From Stramonita haemastoma (lineage: Eukaryota > Mollusca > Gastropoda > Neogastropoda > Muricidae), in NCBI GenBank assembly GCA_030674155.1, contig CM060324.1, positions 53,157,502-53,221,501 on the forward strand: 64,000 nt of DNA, read 5' to 3'. The notes beneath the pieces were generated by a model. It worked only from the letters and a program-made list of their open reading frames with translations, was not told where the DNA came from and did no database searches. Of this stretch, positions 46,962-57,410 are shown one piece after another; position 1 is the first letter of the stretch; every line of letters starts with the position of its first letter. The position numbers and the translations under genes are program-made.

Positions 46962-47180
46962 GGGTGTTTCAACAGGCAATGATTATCATCGGTAAAATAA
47001 AATATTAAAACAAGAAAAAGGTAAGTCCAGTCTAAACTAAACGGGCAACTGGACTTAGAAGTAAACAGTCACAAATTCTAAACATTAATGAAAAATCACT
47101 GAAAACATTTTCTAATGAACAATGGGGAATATTGGGCAAATAGGTTTTTAAAACTTTACATTAAAAAATCAAAATGAAAA
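44848..47180. repeat. Diverged tandem duplication built round GT tracts, about 4 units
   Basis: A composite unit recurs from about 44850, 45585, 46120 and 46420. Its parts are 'gtgagcgcgagtgtgtcac', 'tctatccactaaaaagtgat', 'caggtctaactatcagaaaa', a GT-rich block, 'aaggtaaagtccagtctaaa' and 'aatgaacaatgggg'. Unit 3 lacks the GT block and unit 2 is heavily eroded after its GT block. Unit lengths range from about 300 to 760 bp. Confidence 0.85.
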
Positions 47181-47267
47181 GTTTAAATGTTTTCCACCAC
47201 AAACAGCATGTAATGTCTGTCACAAATTTTGTTTTGACTGCATTTAGCTATAGTCTATATAAGTAGT

Positions 47268-47505
47268 GAGATTAACTGTGTGTCACCGTGTGGGCAGCGA
47301 GTTTTTCACTTGTGTGCGCTTGTGTGCAAGTGTGTGTTTCGAGTGCAGTGGGTGTGAATGGCATGTGTGTGAAGGGGGAGCGCATGCGCGCACGAGTGTG
47401 TGGTTGTGTAGGCTGGTGGTGTGTGTGGGGGGGAGAGGGAGCGCATGTGTGTGTGTGTGGATGTGTGCATGATGTATATGTGCGTGTGCGAATGTGTGCA
47501 TACAA
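47268..47505. repeat. GT-rich low-complexity region
   Basis: Irregular GTGTG/GCGC text. The Cys/Val-rich translation is a composition effect. Confidence 0.7.
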
Positions 47506-48000
47506 TGCGTAAATAATAGTGATCATATGTCTTTTCTAGTCAATGGTTTTAATAACACTGTATCCAAACATTGGTTGTATGCGTGTGCGTACGGGTGTGA
47601 GATTTTCGTGACTTTTATTCTAAGTTATATAATGTCCAACAAATGAAATGTAGCCATTTCATGTCTTTGATTAGATTCGTATTAATTTGCCTGACAGTAT
47701 TGTAACTGCCCTTCAGGAATGATTAAAGTGTTTTTGACTCGACTTGACAACAAATCATGCAGTAATAAAGCGCCAATTGATGTAAAATATTTCACTTTAG
47801 TCTTCCGCAAACAATGCTATTTTGTTTTTGGAGCCTCCCATCTTTTCTTCCCACTTATTTGTCTTCATTCTTTCTGTATCTTTTCCATATTTTTTTTCAT
47901 TAATTCTTTTTAGATGACACTGGAGGCCACCAACCTCTTTGTTTCCCACTTTTCAGATTAACTCCCCCCCAACAAATGTGAAAAAAAAAAACTATTACAG
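47506..48000. other. No gene recognised
   Basis: AT-rich. A pyrimidine-rich stretch near 47860-47910 and poly-A at 47981 precede the acceptor-like site at 48000. Confidence 0.4.
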
Positions 48001-48147
48001 GGAGTAAATTTGTGCTGACAACAGAAATCAAAGACTACAGGGAGAGATGCAGATGGAGCAGTCTATCAATGGGCTGGGAGTGCTATGACCTTGATAATGG
48101 CATGTTCCGAACCTATGGCAAAAGCAAAAGGCAAGAAGGAAATAAGG
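48001..48147 (+). other. Candidate internal coding exon, weak
   Basis: The stretch is bounded by an acceptor-like 'ctattacag' and a donor-like AAG|gtaaca. In one frame it is open throughout (SKFVLTTEIKDYRERC, MGWECYDLDNGMFR, TYGKSKRQEG). The peptide is not recognised and neighbouring exons were not found. A chance open frame of 49 codons in this composition is possible. Confidence 0.25.
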
Positions 48148-48545
48148 TAACAGGACACACCAATACAAGATGCCTGCAATCTTATACACATTATACATGG
48201 AAAGGCAAGAATGTTTTCCTTATACCAGAACTGTAAAATAACAAAAGGGAGGCAATGTTGTCAGATAAAATGTACACAGAAAAATTCTTTTTGAATGAAA
48301 ATTTTTTTTTTTTAATTGTGATGTTCTATTATTTCCTCCACCTCCATCCTTTCCGAAATGACAGTTTCAATGACTGTTGGTTACAGCTGTAAATCCAGCC
48401 TTTTCAGAGATTTCTTTAAACCAAACACACAGAGAACTAATTCGTGTTGCAATTTCAGTGATATCTCTTTTCCTCATAACTCATTAATGCAATCTTAAGA
48501 TCAACATTATCCGCTACGTTTGACTTAAGATTAAAAAATTTAAAA

Positions 48546-48822
48546 AAAGGTAAAGGTGTTCCCATAACCTATGGAATTGTTGGGGAGCAAATTGGTCAGA
48601 CCTCAGCTTCTCTAAGGACCAGAATTTTTAGGGCAGAGCCCATCTCTTTTTCTTTGATGCTTTATCTTCCCTGACCCTAAAGAGGGCATGTAGCTATTTA
48701 CAGCTGGTTGAACTGGGGCATTGAACTGAAGCCAAGGTGCTTAAACATGCAAAGCTGCTTAACTTTAGCTTGGGGACAATAAATGCTCTAACCACTGAGC
48801 TATCCAGTGCTTTTAAAAAAGC
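48546..48822 (-). repeat. SINE family S3, complete but diverged copy
   Basis: Inverse of 37033-37316: 'aaggtaaaggtgttcccata' (tail), 'tccctgaccctaaagagggc', 'agctatttacagctgg' and 'ctctaaccactgagctatcc' (head). It is flanked by similar T/A-rich words (tttaaaaaa) that may be the target duplication. Confidence 0.8.
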
Positions 48823-48952
48823 TTTTTTTCTCAAAAAAAAAAAAAGATTTTCTTAAGTGCTTCCTAATCCCACCCTCCCTTAAGCCTGATCACAAAATGC
48901 GACTGCCTTCCCCCCATCCTCATTACATCTCTTTCCCTTATCACCCCCCCCT

Positions 48953-49048
48953 CTTGTATTCTTTACCCTAAAATTCTGGTATTCTTTACCCTAAAATTCT
49001 GGTATTCTTTACCCTAAAATTCTGGTATTCTTTACCTGAAAATTTTAG
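48953..49048. repeat. 23-bp tandem repeat, 4 copies
   Basis: The unit 'tattctttaccctaaaattc' + 'tgg' repeats four times, the last copy diverging. Confidence 0.9.
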
Positions 49049-49059
49049 TACCCTACCTC

Positions 49060-49265
49060 CCACAATACTTTGAATGTGACTTTAAACCAGGTCCCATGTG
49101 TGAATGCATACAGAAACTCTTGCGCATGTTAAAACCTGTTCTGCCTTTTGGATAAGTAGGCCATTTGTGCTGGCAGGAACAACGAATAAAATTTATAAAA
49201 CGATCTGATGCACACAGGGACTGGATTTTGAAAGGCACACGAGTGCTTATTCCATTCTTTTCAAA
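49060..49265 (+). repeat. SINE family S1, head-truncated copy
   Basis: Shares 'ccaggtcccatgtgtgaatg', 'taaaacctgttctgcctttt' and 'gtgcttattccatt' with the S1 body and tail, with many substitutions. It is an old copy. Confidence 0.7.
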
Positions 49266-50398
49266 ATGTAATGAAAGAAAAAAATAATAAAATAAGGAAA
49301 ATGTTTAGCGGTTTTGTCAGCCTATACCATATCCACCTGCCCTTTGTGTCCACATGTGGGGCCAGAGTTAGTGTTGAGGTTATTGTTAGAGTTAGTGTTA
49401 AAAGTTAATAGGGGATAAGGGTTGTCTGTCAGCTGGTCGGTCTGAATGTTAGAAGGCATTTGGACACAATAGCACATGGACAAATGGTATACTGACAAAG
49501 GTACGTAGCTTGCAATGGCATGGAGATTTAAATCGGAATCACTGATCCTATCGACAGCTAAGGCTGTGCACTGGACTTCGGTGTCTACAAATTTCCAGTT
49601 CTGCTTTCATTAGTGGTTTTAGGCTGAAGACATAACAAATCGCATCTGTTAACAGATTACGTTACCCCCCCCCCTCAATAAACCATAAAAGAAAAACCGA
49701 TCTGCCAGCCTTCTTTTCAATCCCCACTATTCTAAATGTGCATCAATGCCCCCTACCTAACACCCCTTTCCCTCTCTTTTGTTGTTTCAAATATATTCAT
49801 GTCCCAGAGGAGATTTCTGATTTAGGACTGAATGTTTCCTCCCCATGGCTACCCTCTTTATACAGGTAGAATCTCACTTAAAAAAATATTTCCAACACTT
49901 TTGTGAAATACAAAATAAATCTACATTAATAAAAAACAAAACCTAAAAATCAAGCAGTTTCCAGCACCATGAAATCTAACCAATGAGCTGGATACCATTC
50001 AGATGTATAGGATGTCAGATGGCAAGAGCAGAAATTTACTAACGCCAATGAACAGTCCTAATTGAACTCATCTTATGCCCACAATATTTTTAGACGTCTT
50101 TTTTTTTAAAGCATGTGTTTCTACTGTACCCAAAACCAATGGCTACTTAATTGCCTATTTTCCAATTTCTATTTTTGAGGTCTGACACTTTGCTACCTAA
50201 CGATTGCACAGGTCGGGGAACAAATTTACCCATTTTCCAATAACTTATTTTTTTCTCTCACCAACCCTTTCAACACATAATAAGAATCAAACATGGGTGG
50301 GGTTTAAAATAAGCTGTCGCTCCATGCCTTTTCCCTGCTTTATTGTTGTCTGCTTAGGATGTATGTATATTGAATCAATGTTTAATCCAAATGTATAT
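49266..50398. other. No gene recognised
   Basis: AT-rich sequence. 'gttagtgttgaggttattgt' near 49370 is mildly repetitive. No exon is supported. Confidence 0.4.
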
Positions 50399-50512
50399 GG
50401 GACGGGATAGCCTGGTGGTCAGACTGATGCGCTTGTGATCTAACCCGAGTTTTAATCTCATTCAAGAGGATTTTTCCTTTGGAGTTCACAGAGCCAACTC
50501 CTATGCTCGAAA
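50399..50512 (+). repeat. SINE family S1, head fragment
   Basis: 'gggacgggatagcctggtgg' is the tRNA-derived A-box end, followed by 'taacccgagttttaatctca' (a mutated B box) and 'ggatttttcctttggagtt'. It supplies the 5' terminus of the family: GGGACGGGATAGCC. Confidence 0.8.
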
Positions 50513-50519
50513 TAAAATA

Positions 50520-50800
50520 ATTTTTATAAAAACAAAATAAACCAAATAAAAATTCTCTCCAATATCAAACGCCAAATTACACAAATGATTTTTCCTCAGG
50601 GCAATGAAAGCAGGCTGAATTGATGCCAGCCATTTTGCTTACTTCATTAAGTTTTAAATGCATATGAGAAATAAACACAATTTTTAAAAAACTAGTTCCA
50701 ACATAAAATGCCAAATTACACTAATTTTCTCTTTCTTAAGGCAACTAACAGCAGGCTGTACTGATGATGCCCACCATTTTGCTTACTTCATAAAAAATAT
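50520..50800. repeat. Two tandem copies, unit about 125-130 bp, related to S5
   Basis: 'caaacgccaaattacaca', 'gaaagcaggctgaattgatg' and 'ccattttgcttacttcat' at 50566-50648 recur as 'aaatgccaaattacacta', 'aacagcaggctgtactgatg' and 'ccattttgcttacttcat' at 50706-50790. Confidence 0.75.
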
Positions 50801-50880
50801 TTTAAAATAAAATGCATATGGGGGATTTTTTTTTTTTTTTTTACCTCTTAACCTTTTCAGCTTTTGCAGATTTTAAAAAA

Positions 50881-50886
50881 TTTATT
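50881..50886 (-). terminator. Polyadenylation signal AATAAA (minus strand)
   Basis: The plus-strand 'tttatt' at 50881-50886 gives AATAAA about 95 bases beyond the stop codon of the 86-residue gene. That is a normal position for a 3' end signal, and T-rich text follows. Confidence 0.45.
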
Positions 50887-50978
50887 CCTGTATTTTGTGC
50901 GAGTGTGTGGAGATGGGGGGGAATTTTTTTTTAATAATTTCTATTTTAAAAAAAAATCTGGCAGCAGTCCTATTCCCC

Positions 50979-52364
50979 TTACTGTTGGGAGGAACATGTG
51001 GTCCATGGCCGGGTCTGTTCTTTTCCTTCATGTCGGGGCAAGTTCTTGATGTAGCAGTGTTCCACGGTGATGATATCTGAAGATTTAAAAAAACAACAGG
51101 TAAAGGTGTTGATATGCATTCTAAATGCTTGACAGTATTTCAACAGCCACCCACTTATCCGAGCATTTTATTTCAATTTTATAGCCCTGCCGACCACAAA
51201 AGCCACACCAGGGTCGTCGCCTCATTCAGTTTCTGTGGCTCCAGTAAATTAAGGTCCAAATCCAACACCTGTACTTTTAAATATTCCACACCATTAATCT
51301 AAAGAGAAAAAAAAGGACAAAATAACTGAAGAATTTCACTGTTTACAAGGATGATAAATTCTGGTCATTCTGAGGACACTGGCCATTCTTCTAAATGAAT
51401 TTATCAAGTCATTTTTTTTAAAGATATAAAAACCAACTTTAAAGTTTGTTATTTTTTATATCCATTTATAACTTTATAAAGGATTAAACCGACATTTTTT
51501 ATGGACTTACAATGGGGTTTTTTGTTTATTCATCTTTGCTTTTTTTAATATTATTATTATTTTTTTTAATTCATCTCTTTTAATATTACATGATTTGATC
51601 TCAAATATTTAATACCTGAAATTACATAATTGTTTGATATCATACAGAAATTAAATTTACAGCTAATCTGATGTTTTTTAAAAGTTAATTTTGGCCTGTA
51701 ATAAGAATGCAGTCACTTTACTCTTGGACAAGTCAGTCAGGCTATGTACACGGAGACAAATCCCACATCCACATCAATGTTTATAGTTGTAGGCTCTTCA
51801 TTTTACTGTTTTTATCTCTCATTGGAAGGAGGGGGGAGCAATTCTGAGAGACGAAGCAACAAAAAAAATAATAATGTAAGTGAAAGCTCCAGACCCGGGC
51901 ACTGTATTTTGAAAAAGAAAGTTCTATCATCCTGATCATCCCGAGTTATCAGTGCTGGCTCCACTCCCCTGAAAAGTCCCTCGAATGAGACTATAAACCA
52001 AGGTCCCATGTGCGAATGCTTGCAAAACATTGCGCTCAGGTTAAAACCTGATCTGCTTTTTGGAAGAGCAGGCTGTTGTACGCCGGTGGGAATGATAACA
52101 AATTACAAAATTTACAAGTCTGCACACACACAGGGACTGAATGGATTTTAAAAGCACAGTGTTTATTCCATTATCCTCAAAATAAAATAAACAGTTCTCA
52201 CCTGTTCTGTGAACATCGCAGCACCCGACAAAGACTTCAGGAATACTGCTGTAATTCGTGTCAGCAGTCCTCCTCTTTACAACAACCAGACGGCGCTTGG
52301 ATCCCGAGGCTCGGCTTTCATGGCAAGATTCTTTGGAATCTGATGGCACCTGGTAACCAGACAT
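50979..52364 (-). CDS. Unrecognised 86-residue protein, two coding exons
   Basis: Exon A (coding 52364-52202) begins MSGYQVPSDSKESCHESRAS and continues with the basic KRRLVVVKRR, then SSIPEVFVGCCDVHRT. It ends at a consensus donor, ACAG|gtgaga. Exon B (51076-50979) follows a T-rich acceptor (aaatcttcag) and reads IITVEHCYIKNLP, HEGKEQTRPW and CSSQQ-stop. The junction splits a GAT codon and keeps frame. The acceptor before exon A (tgtttctag) lies 10 bases upstream of the ATG, so the chain could start in an earlier exon. Features: a hydrophilic N-terminus, a basic cluster, and Cys-Cys, His and His-Cys spaced suggestively. I recognise no domain and no signal or membrane segment. Confidence 0.58.
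51110..51920. other. Intron of the 86-residue gene, with an S5-like piece
   Basis: 51170-51250 ('ttatagccctgccgaccaca', 'gggtcgtcgcctcattcag') resembles the left half of S5. The rest is AT-rich unassigned intron. Confidence 0.45.
51922..52192 (+). repeat. SINE family S1 inside the intron, head-truncated
   Basis: 'gttatcagtgctggctccac', 'aaggtcccatgtgcgaatgc', 'cgccggtgggaatgataaca' and 'gtttattccattatcctcaa' follow the family order. The SINE tail ends about 10 bases short of exon A's donor, so it sits right next to the splice site, in antisense to the gene. Confidence 0.82.
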
Positions 52365-52439
52365 AAATCTAAGGCTAGAAACACAGTGGGTCAGGGTGTG
52401 AAAGCAAGGTTCTTGGGTCATGAAAGTTTCATTACCTGA

Positions 52440-53020
52440 ATGCTACAACCATGTGACTAACGCTCTGCAACAGGTAAAGTTTAGAAATCTTTGTTCCACG
52501 CAGACGCCCCAACAAATCAATAATTATGCTTTTCATTGGAAACTTTCAAAACAAAGTGATGAATTATGAACTTATTCCGATTAAAACACTGAAACCAAAA
52601 TGGCATTCCTCACTCACTGCTGCCAAGTCAGCAACAGCCAAAATTACATTCTGTGTGTATTAAAAAGCCATTTCAACATTTAATACTATAATAGTCATAC
52701 TGACATTTCAGTCATTAACATTTCAGTCATATTGACATTTCAATCTGGTTTCCATTGGCACAGACCTGGATAAATTTCAGAATATGTTTAGTACCCCCTG
52801 GCAATTGAGCTCACTGAGCTTTACATTTGACTTTTTTTCAATATCAAGCGAACAATAAGACAAGGACCCAAACACACCCTGTGCGTGTGTGTAAATCACA
52901 CACACACACTTAAGTTATTAATTCCGTTTTTTTAAGGTCAGCTGATATATAGTAGAATACATCTATTATTATGTACTTACAAGTCTTGATGATGGAAATG
53001 AAGTTTCTGAAGTTACCTCC
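52440..53020. other. No gene recognised
   Basis: AT-rich sequence, in the upstream intron if the first exon at 58148 is real. It contains an 'acatttcagtcatattg' near-duplication at about 52700-52740 and a short (CA)n. Confidence 0.4.
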
Positions 53021-53021
53021 T

Positions 53022-53130
53022 GATGGTAGAGGAGGAAGTGTCACCTTGATGGTAGTGAAGTGTCGTCTTGATGGTAGAGAAGTGTCATCTTGATGGTAGA
53101 GAAGTGTCGTCTTGATGGTAGAGAACTATG
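53022..53130. repeat. 22-bp tandem repeat, about 5 copies
   Basis: The unit 'gtgtcgtcttgatggtagag' + 'aa' repeats with C/G/A variants at one position. Confidence 0.9.
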
Positions 53131-53294
53131 TGATCAGCATGACGACTTCAACCTTAGCAATAGACTTCTGATGACTATGACGACTATGGGATCCCCCCCA
53201 AAAAAGTTCAAAAACCAGATGTTTTGGAAAACCCTTAGAGTGTGAGAATGACGACAAGCCACTGGTCCTCCTCTAAGGAAAGCGAGCTACACAC

Positions 53295-53985
53295 ATGGCT
53301 CAGCCCCCTTCACTCCCACTACAGTGCCACCCCCCCCCCCCCCCCACCAGGTGCCCAACACATGGGCTGCTTGCCTTCAGGGCTTGGATCAGACTGAGAA
53401 CACCTCCAGACCTACACCACCTGACCAAATTGACAAGCTACCTTCACACCCACAGCTACAGACCTTCCCACCAAATAACTTCCAGACTTCATACTGCAGC
53501 ATTCCTAGCAACGAAGAAGCGGACCTACTGGCGAAGAAGGAGGTCAGATGCCTTTAAAGAGGAGCAGAAGTGACATATGAAGAAGTACAAGAAGGAAAAG
53601 CAAGAGAGAAGATTTATTTATTTAATTTTATTCTTTTATACTGAGGATAATGGAATAAACACTCATGTGTTTTTCTTCATCCAGTCCCCGTGTGTATGCA
53701 GTTTTGTAAACATTGTCATCTGTTCCCACTGACACACAATGGCCTACTCTTATGAAAAGCGGAACAGGATTTAATGTGTGCACAAGATGTGCTTCAGCAG
53801 CACCCTAATTTCAACAGTAAGGATGACCGCAATGATTACCTCCTGCCCTGAAAAAACCAAGTGACATTGTGAGATGAGGACAAGACTTATCTGACTCGCT
53901 AACCTGCTAAAAGGGGGCAAGATCTTTGGACCCACGGAGGGCCTTCAGGATTTCGCAGCATTCATCAGGGCCTCTAGAGTTGCTG
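53295..53985 (+). mobile_element. RNase H-bearing non-LTR retrotransposon fossil, split by a SINE
   Basis: Plus-strand peptides in order: NTWAACLQGLDQ, then IPSNEEADLLAKKE (the conserved end of an RNase H domain) and AEVTYEEVQEGKAREK up to about 53612. After a SINE the text resumes with QQHPNFNSKDDRNDYLLP, KNQVTL and KIFGPTEGLQDFAAFIRASR-V-stop. That matches the usual C-terminal tail of such elements (…DY..LPR.EQV…, …LFGS..DLR.TA.FI..TG). Stops and frame changes make it inactive. Confidence 0.62.
53613..53790 (-). repeat. SINE family S1, head-truncated, nested in the retrotransposon fossil
   Basis: 'attcttttatactgaggata' (tail inverse), 'cagtccccgtgtgtatgcag' and 'aaaagcggaacaggattta' run to about 53790, where retrotransposon coding text resumes. 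It therefore inserted after the host element had become established. Confidence 0.82.
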
Positions 53986-54124
53986 TCTGAGCGTTCAGTG
54001 AAGAATAATCTTTACCATCGAAGGAATAGGATATTTACCAAAATTTGTCAGTTGCCTTCAAAAATGTTTTCTGGACACCAGGATTACTGTCACCATGATT
54101 GCTCCCATTTGACCGCTTTCTATA

Positions 54125-54945
54125 CAGTTTTACAAACTTTTTAGTTTTAGTATTGTTTAGGGGTTTTATGGGGCAGAGTTGGGTTTTGTTTTCCATTTTA
54201 GTTTTCTTTTGGTTTGATTTTTAGTTTCACCGAGTTTAGTTTTATTCATAGTTTAGTTTGGTTTATATTAATTTTTGTTCCATGCTGGTTTATTTTGGTT
54301 TGGTTTAGTTTTAAGGTTTTTCAGGTTTAGTTTAAAGGGTTTTTTGTTTTAGTTTTATGGGGTTTGTTTTAGTTTTAATTGTTTGGTTTGATTTTAAGTT
54401 TTAAGCGGTTTTGCTTTAAGCTTAGGTTTTTTGTATTTTTAGTAGTTTTAAGGTTTTTTGTTTAGTTTTAAGAGGTTTTTTGTTTTAGTTTTAAGAGGTT
54501 TTTTGTTTTAGGTTTAAGGGTGGTTTTTTTTACATTGGTTTTAGTTTGGTTTAGTGCATTTTCACTCCATAAGTTTTATTCAGTTAGATTTTGATTGATT
54601 CACATTTTCCCTTTCATTTTATACTCGTTTTTTAAGTTTGGTTTAGTTTTATTTGTGGTTTACTTTAGGTTTATTTCAGTTTTATGGGTTTAGTTTTTTA
54701 AAGTCTTTTTCTCCAGGGAAGGAATTTTGGGTTTTTTATGTTTCAAGTCTGGTTCGTTTTATGTTTTATTCTATTTCATTATAAATCCCTATTTTGTTTC
54801 ATATTTCATGGTCCCTTTTTAGTTTTTACTTTTAATTTTACAAGTTTTTTTTAAAAATCTTTTGTCAGTTTAGGTTCTGTCTATTCAGTTTAGTTTACTC
54901 TTTTAGCTTCTGTCAAGTTGGTTTTAATTTTTACTTTTTCTAGCA
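54125..54945. repeat. T-rich degenerate repeat, GTTTTAGTTTTA type
   Basis: About 800 bp dominated by 'tagttttaaggttttttgtt'-like words in loose tandem with gradual decay at both ends. No coding sequence. Confidence 0.8.
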
Positions 54946-55136
54946 GGGGATGTGGAAGCAATCAGAAATCTTGGTGTCCAGTGAGCATCTTAAGGCAACT
55001 GACAGGTCGTCTAGCAGACAGCTATAAAGCATTTTATGCTGAAAAAGCCAATTTTGATCAGAACAGCACAAAACTTCAGGTGTAACATGAATTACTTCCT
55101 TCTGCAATTATTACCATACAGGCTTGTTCTATCTAG

Positions 55137-55250
55137 GGGGACTGGATAGCCTAGTGGTCAGAAAATTTTGCACGCAATTTGACAGCCCAACCCAGGTTTG
55201 ATTCCATTTTCAGGGATTTTCCCTCTCTAGTTATCAGAGCTGATTCCCCC

Positions 55251-55281
<31 letters not shown>

Positions 55282-55503
55282 GTCCTTCAGGTGAGATTAT
55301 AAATTGAGGCCCCATGTGCGAACACACAAGAGAACATCTTGCACACACATTAAACCCTGTTCTACTTTTCGTAAGAGTAGGTCATCGTGTGCCGGTGGGA
55401 ACAGATGACAAGATTTACAAAATTGCATACACACAGGGACTGGATGTAAAAAAGCACATGAGTGCTTATTCCATTATCCTAGATACAAAAGAATAAATAA
55501 ATA
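55137..55503 (+). repeat. SINE family S1, full-length copy with a poly-C insertion
   Basis: Head 'gggactggatagcctagtgg' and 'cccaggtttgattcc', body 'aggccccatgtgcgaacaca' and 'gtcatcgtgtgccggtggga', tail 'tgcttattccattatcctag' and (AATA)n. A poly-C/poly-A run at 55245-55278 replaces part of the body. Confidence 0.88.
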
Positions 55504-56505
55504 AATAAATGAATAATAACAAAAACATAGCTCTTTTCCTCAATCCTGAAGTCTCTGGAAACAGTCTTGAAAATTGAGCACTGGAACTGTAGAATAACCT
55601 CACCCCAAAGACCAAGACAAATGAACATCTTTATATCCCAGAACTACTAGTTAAACTTAAAAGGCACACAGGACTGGCTTCACACAGCTTCGTTGAAAAT
55701 TTTCTTTTCCCATATTCTCTACAGAAGCCAATCATGCTATCACATATTTTAATTCTGTGGCGCTGTAACCCGGTCTTTGATCAGAAGGTTCACAGCTGGT
55801 GGCCAGTATCTGGTGACAAGCACATGCACAGAATATCATAAACACAGCACTAATAATATATTTTTTAAAAAAAATTATTATTCCACAGGGTTGACTGACC
55901 CCACAACTTTCCATTTCCAAACTAACCCCACTAAAAACGTTTCCATTACCAACTGGGCTATAACATTCTGTGAATGGACTGCATTGCTTTCACAAAGAAA
56001 CTTTTTCTTCAACTCCTTCAGGACTTGCTTGGGCACTACACTAAATCAGGCTAGCATGTCTTAGGGCAAGTTGAACACCTGGTGGAGCCCATCCCTCTCC
56101 AAGTCTGAATGTGCATGCAGGGCATGTTTTCTCTCCCAGTCATAATGGCATACCCTTAATAATTTCCCATTTTTTTGTTGTTGTACAAGACGCCACATGT
56201 AGTGAAATACTTTATAACACCTGTGAACCCCAGTCTGATACAAAGGATGTGCATGGAATGGATGGAGTCAGATCATGTTAACTCAGGGAAAAAGTATCAG
56301 ACAATCATCTAATAATTCACCGATACTGCTGCCAAGATTTAATTAAACCCACAACTTCAATGGACCCATTGGGTGGAAGTCTAACAGGGTACACAGCGAT
56401 TGTGTCCCTCACCACTGCTATCACTAAAACAAGTAAAAGCAGTTTTGATTTACACTACACTACTTGTTACTAAAATTTTAAAATGTTGAGGCAAGTGGAG
56501 GTGGT
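55504..56505. other. No gene recognised
   Basis: AT-rich. It lies within the putative long first intron of the 86-residue gene. Confidence 0.4.
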
Positions 56506-56514
56506 GTAGGTGTG

Positions 56515-56636
56515 GTGGGAGGTGAGTGTGTGTGTGTGGGGTTGGTGGAGAGGAGTGGTGCGGGGTAGTGCGTGCAGGTGCGAGCGTGTGTGTGCGTGCG
56601 TGTGTGTGCGTGCGTGCGTGTGCGTGCGAGTAAATA
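56515..56636. repeat. GT/GCGT-rich simple repeat
   Basis: A 'ggtgggaggtgagtgtgtgt' start passes into (GTGC)n-type text. Confidence 0.8.
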
Positions 56637-56889
56637 CACATTCTCTTGCCTAAATAAATAGCATTTTCGCCCTTGAAAAAATTCAACTCAAGACGTACAA
56701 GTAACGTATGTAAGCCCCATTGATACCATTTTAAAAGTCGCGGTAAAGTGGTGAAAGACCGCTCTTCCGTGATAGTCCAAAATCCGCGTTTTCACTAGGC
56801 AAAACTTATTTCCTTGACCGGTCTCCTAATAAGGCCACCTGCAAACAGCAAGTTTCACTAGGCCTAGTTTGATGGGTTTTTTTCCCCCG

Positions 56890-57240
56890 TAAAAGTCACC
56901 ACGTTCCACCATACTGTTAGGTCCCGATGGAAGTGGCGCTGCCAAAGGTCATGGCGCTTGCGCGTTGATTCAACAACGCATAATCGGACTAAGGAGAGAC
57001 TAGTAGTCTTTCGGGAACAATACACTTTTCCGATTCCGTTTAGGCCATGTGACAAAAATCAGTTTTGACACAGGAAATTGCATTTCCATTTTTTTCTGGA
57101 ACAAAAACGGAGGGTGAATAATTATGCAGTCAGAAGCAGAACAAACTTACCACTTTGCGCTCCAAACAACGCCGGTCGCCGTGTATCACGTGAACTTACC
57201 ACGAGGGGAGCTAACCCGTTGTCCCCGGTTTTAATTTGTC
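56890..57240 (-). promoter_or_regulatory. CpG-rich promoter-like stretch with two minus-strand donor sites
   Basis: Higher GC and CpG than its surroundings. On the minus strand there are two strong donor strings, CTCGTG|gtaagt (about 57200) and AAAGTG|gtaagt (about 57152), and a CACGTG E-box near 57188. This may be an alternative first exon of the 86-residue gene or the start of another minus-strand transcript. Without transcripts it stays a candidate. Confidence 0.32.
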
Positions 57241-57379
57241 CCATTTTTTTTTTTAAACTAATACAGGCATTGACATACTGGGATTTTCCCTCCCCGATAT
57301 TCGCAAAACATAGGCACGGCAATTATGTACATACGACCGTTTGAATCGTTTTATTTCATTTTTTTTTTATTTATATTTT

Positions 57380-57410
<31 letters not shown>

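Noticed and set aside
53295..53573. Proline-rich novel protein (MAQPPSLPLQCH...)
   Set aside because: The neighbouring frame carries the RNase H end motif IPSNEEADLLAKKE; the Pro-rich frame is its shadow plus a poly-C run.
56864..57055. 63-codon minus-strand frame in the CpG-rich stretch
   Set aside because: No homology or donor at its end; more likely untranslated promoter DNA. Kept only as part of the promoter-like feature.
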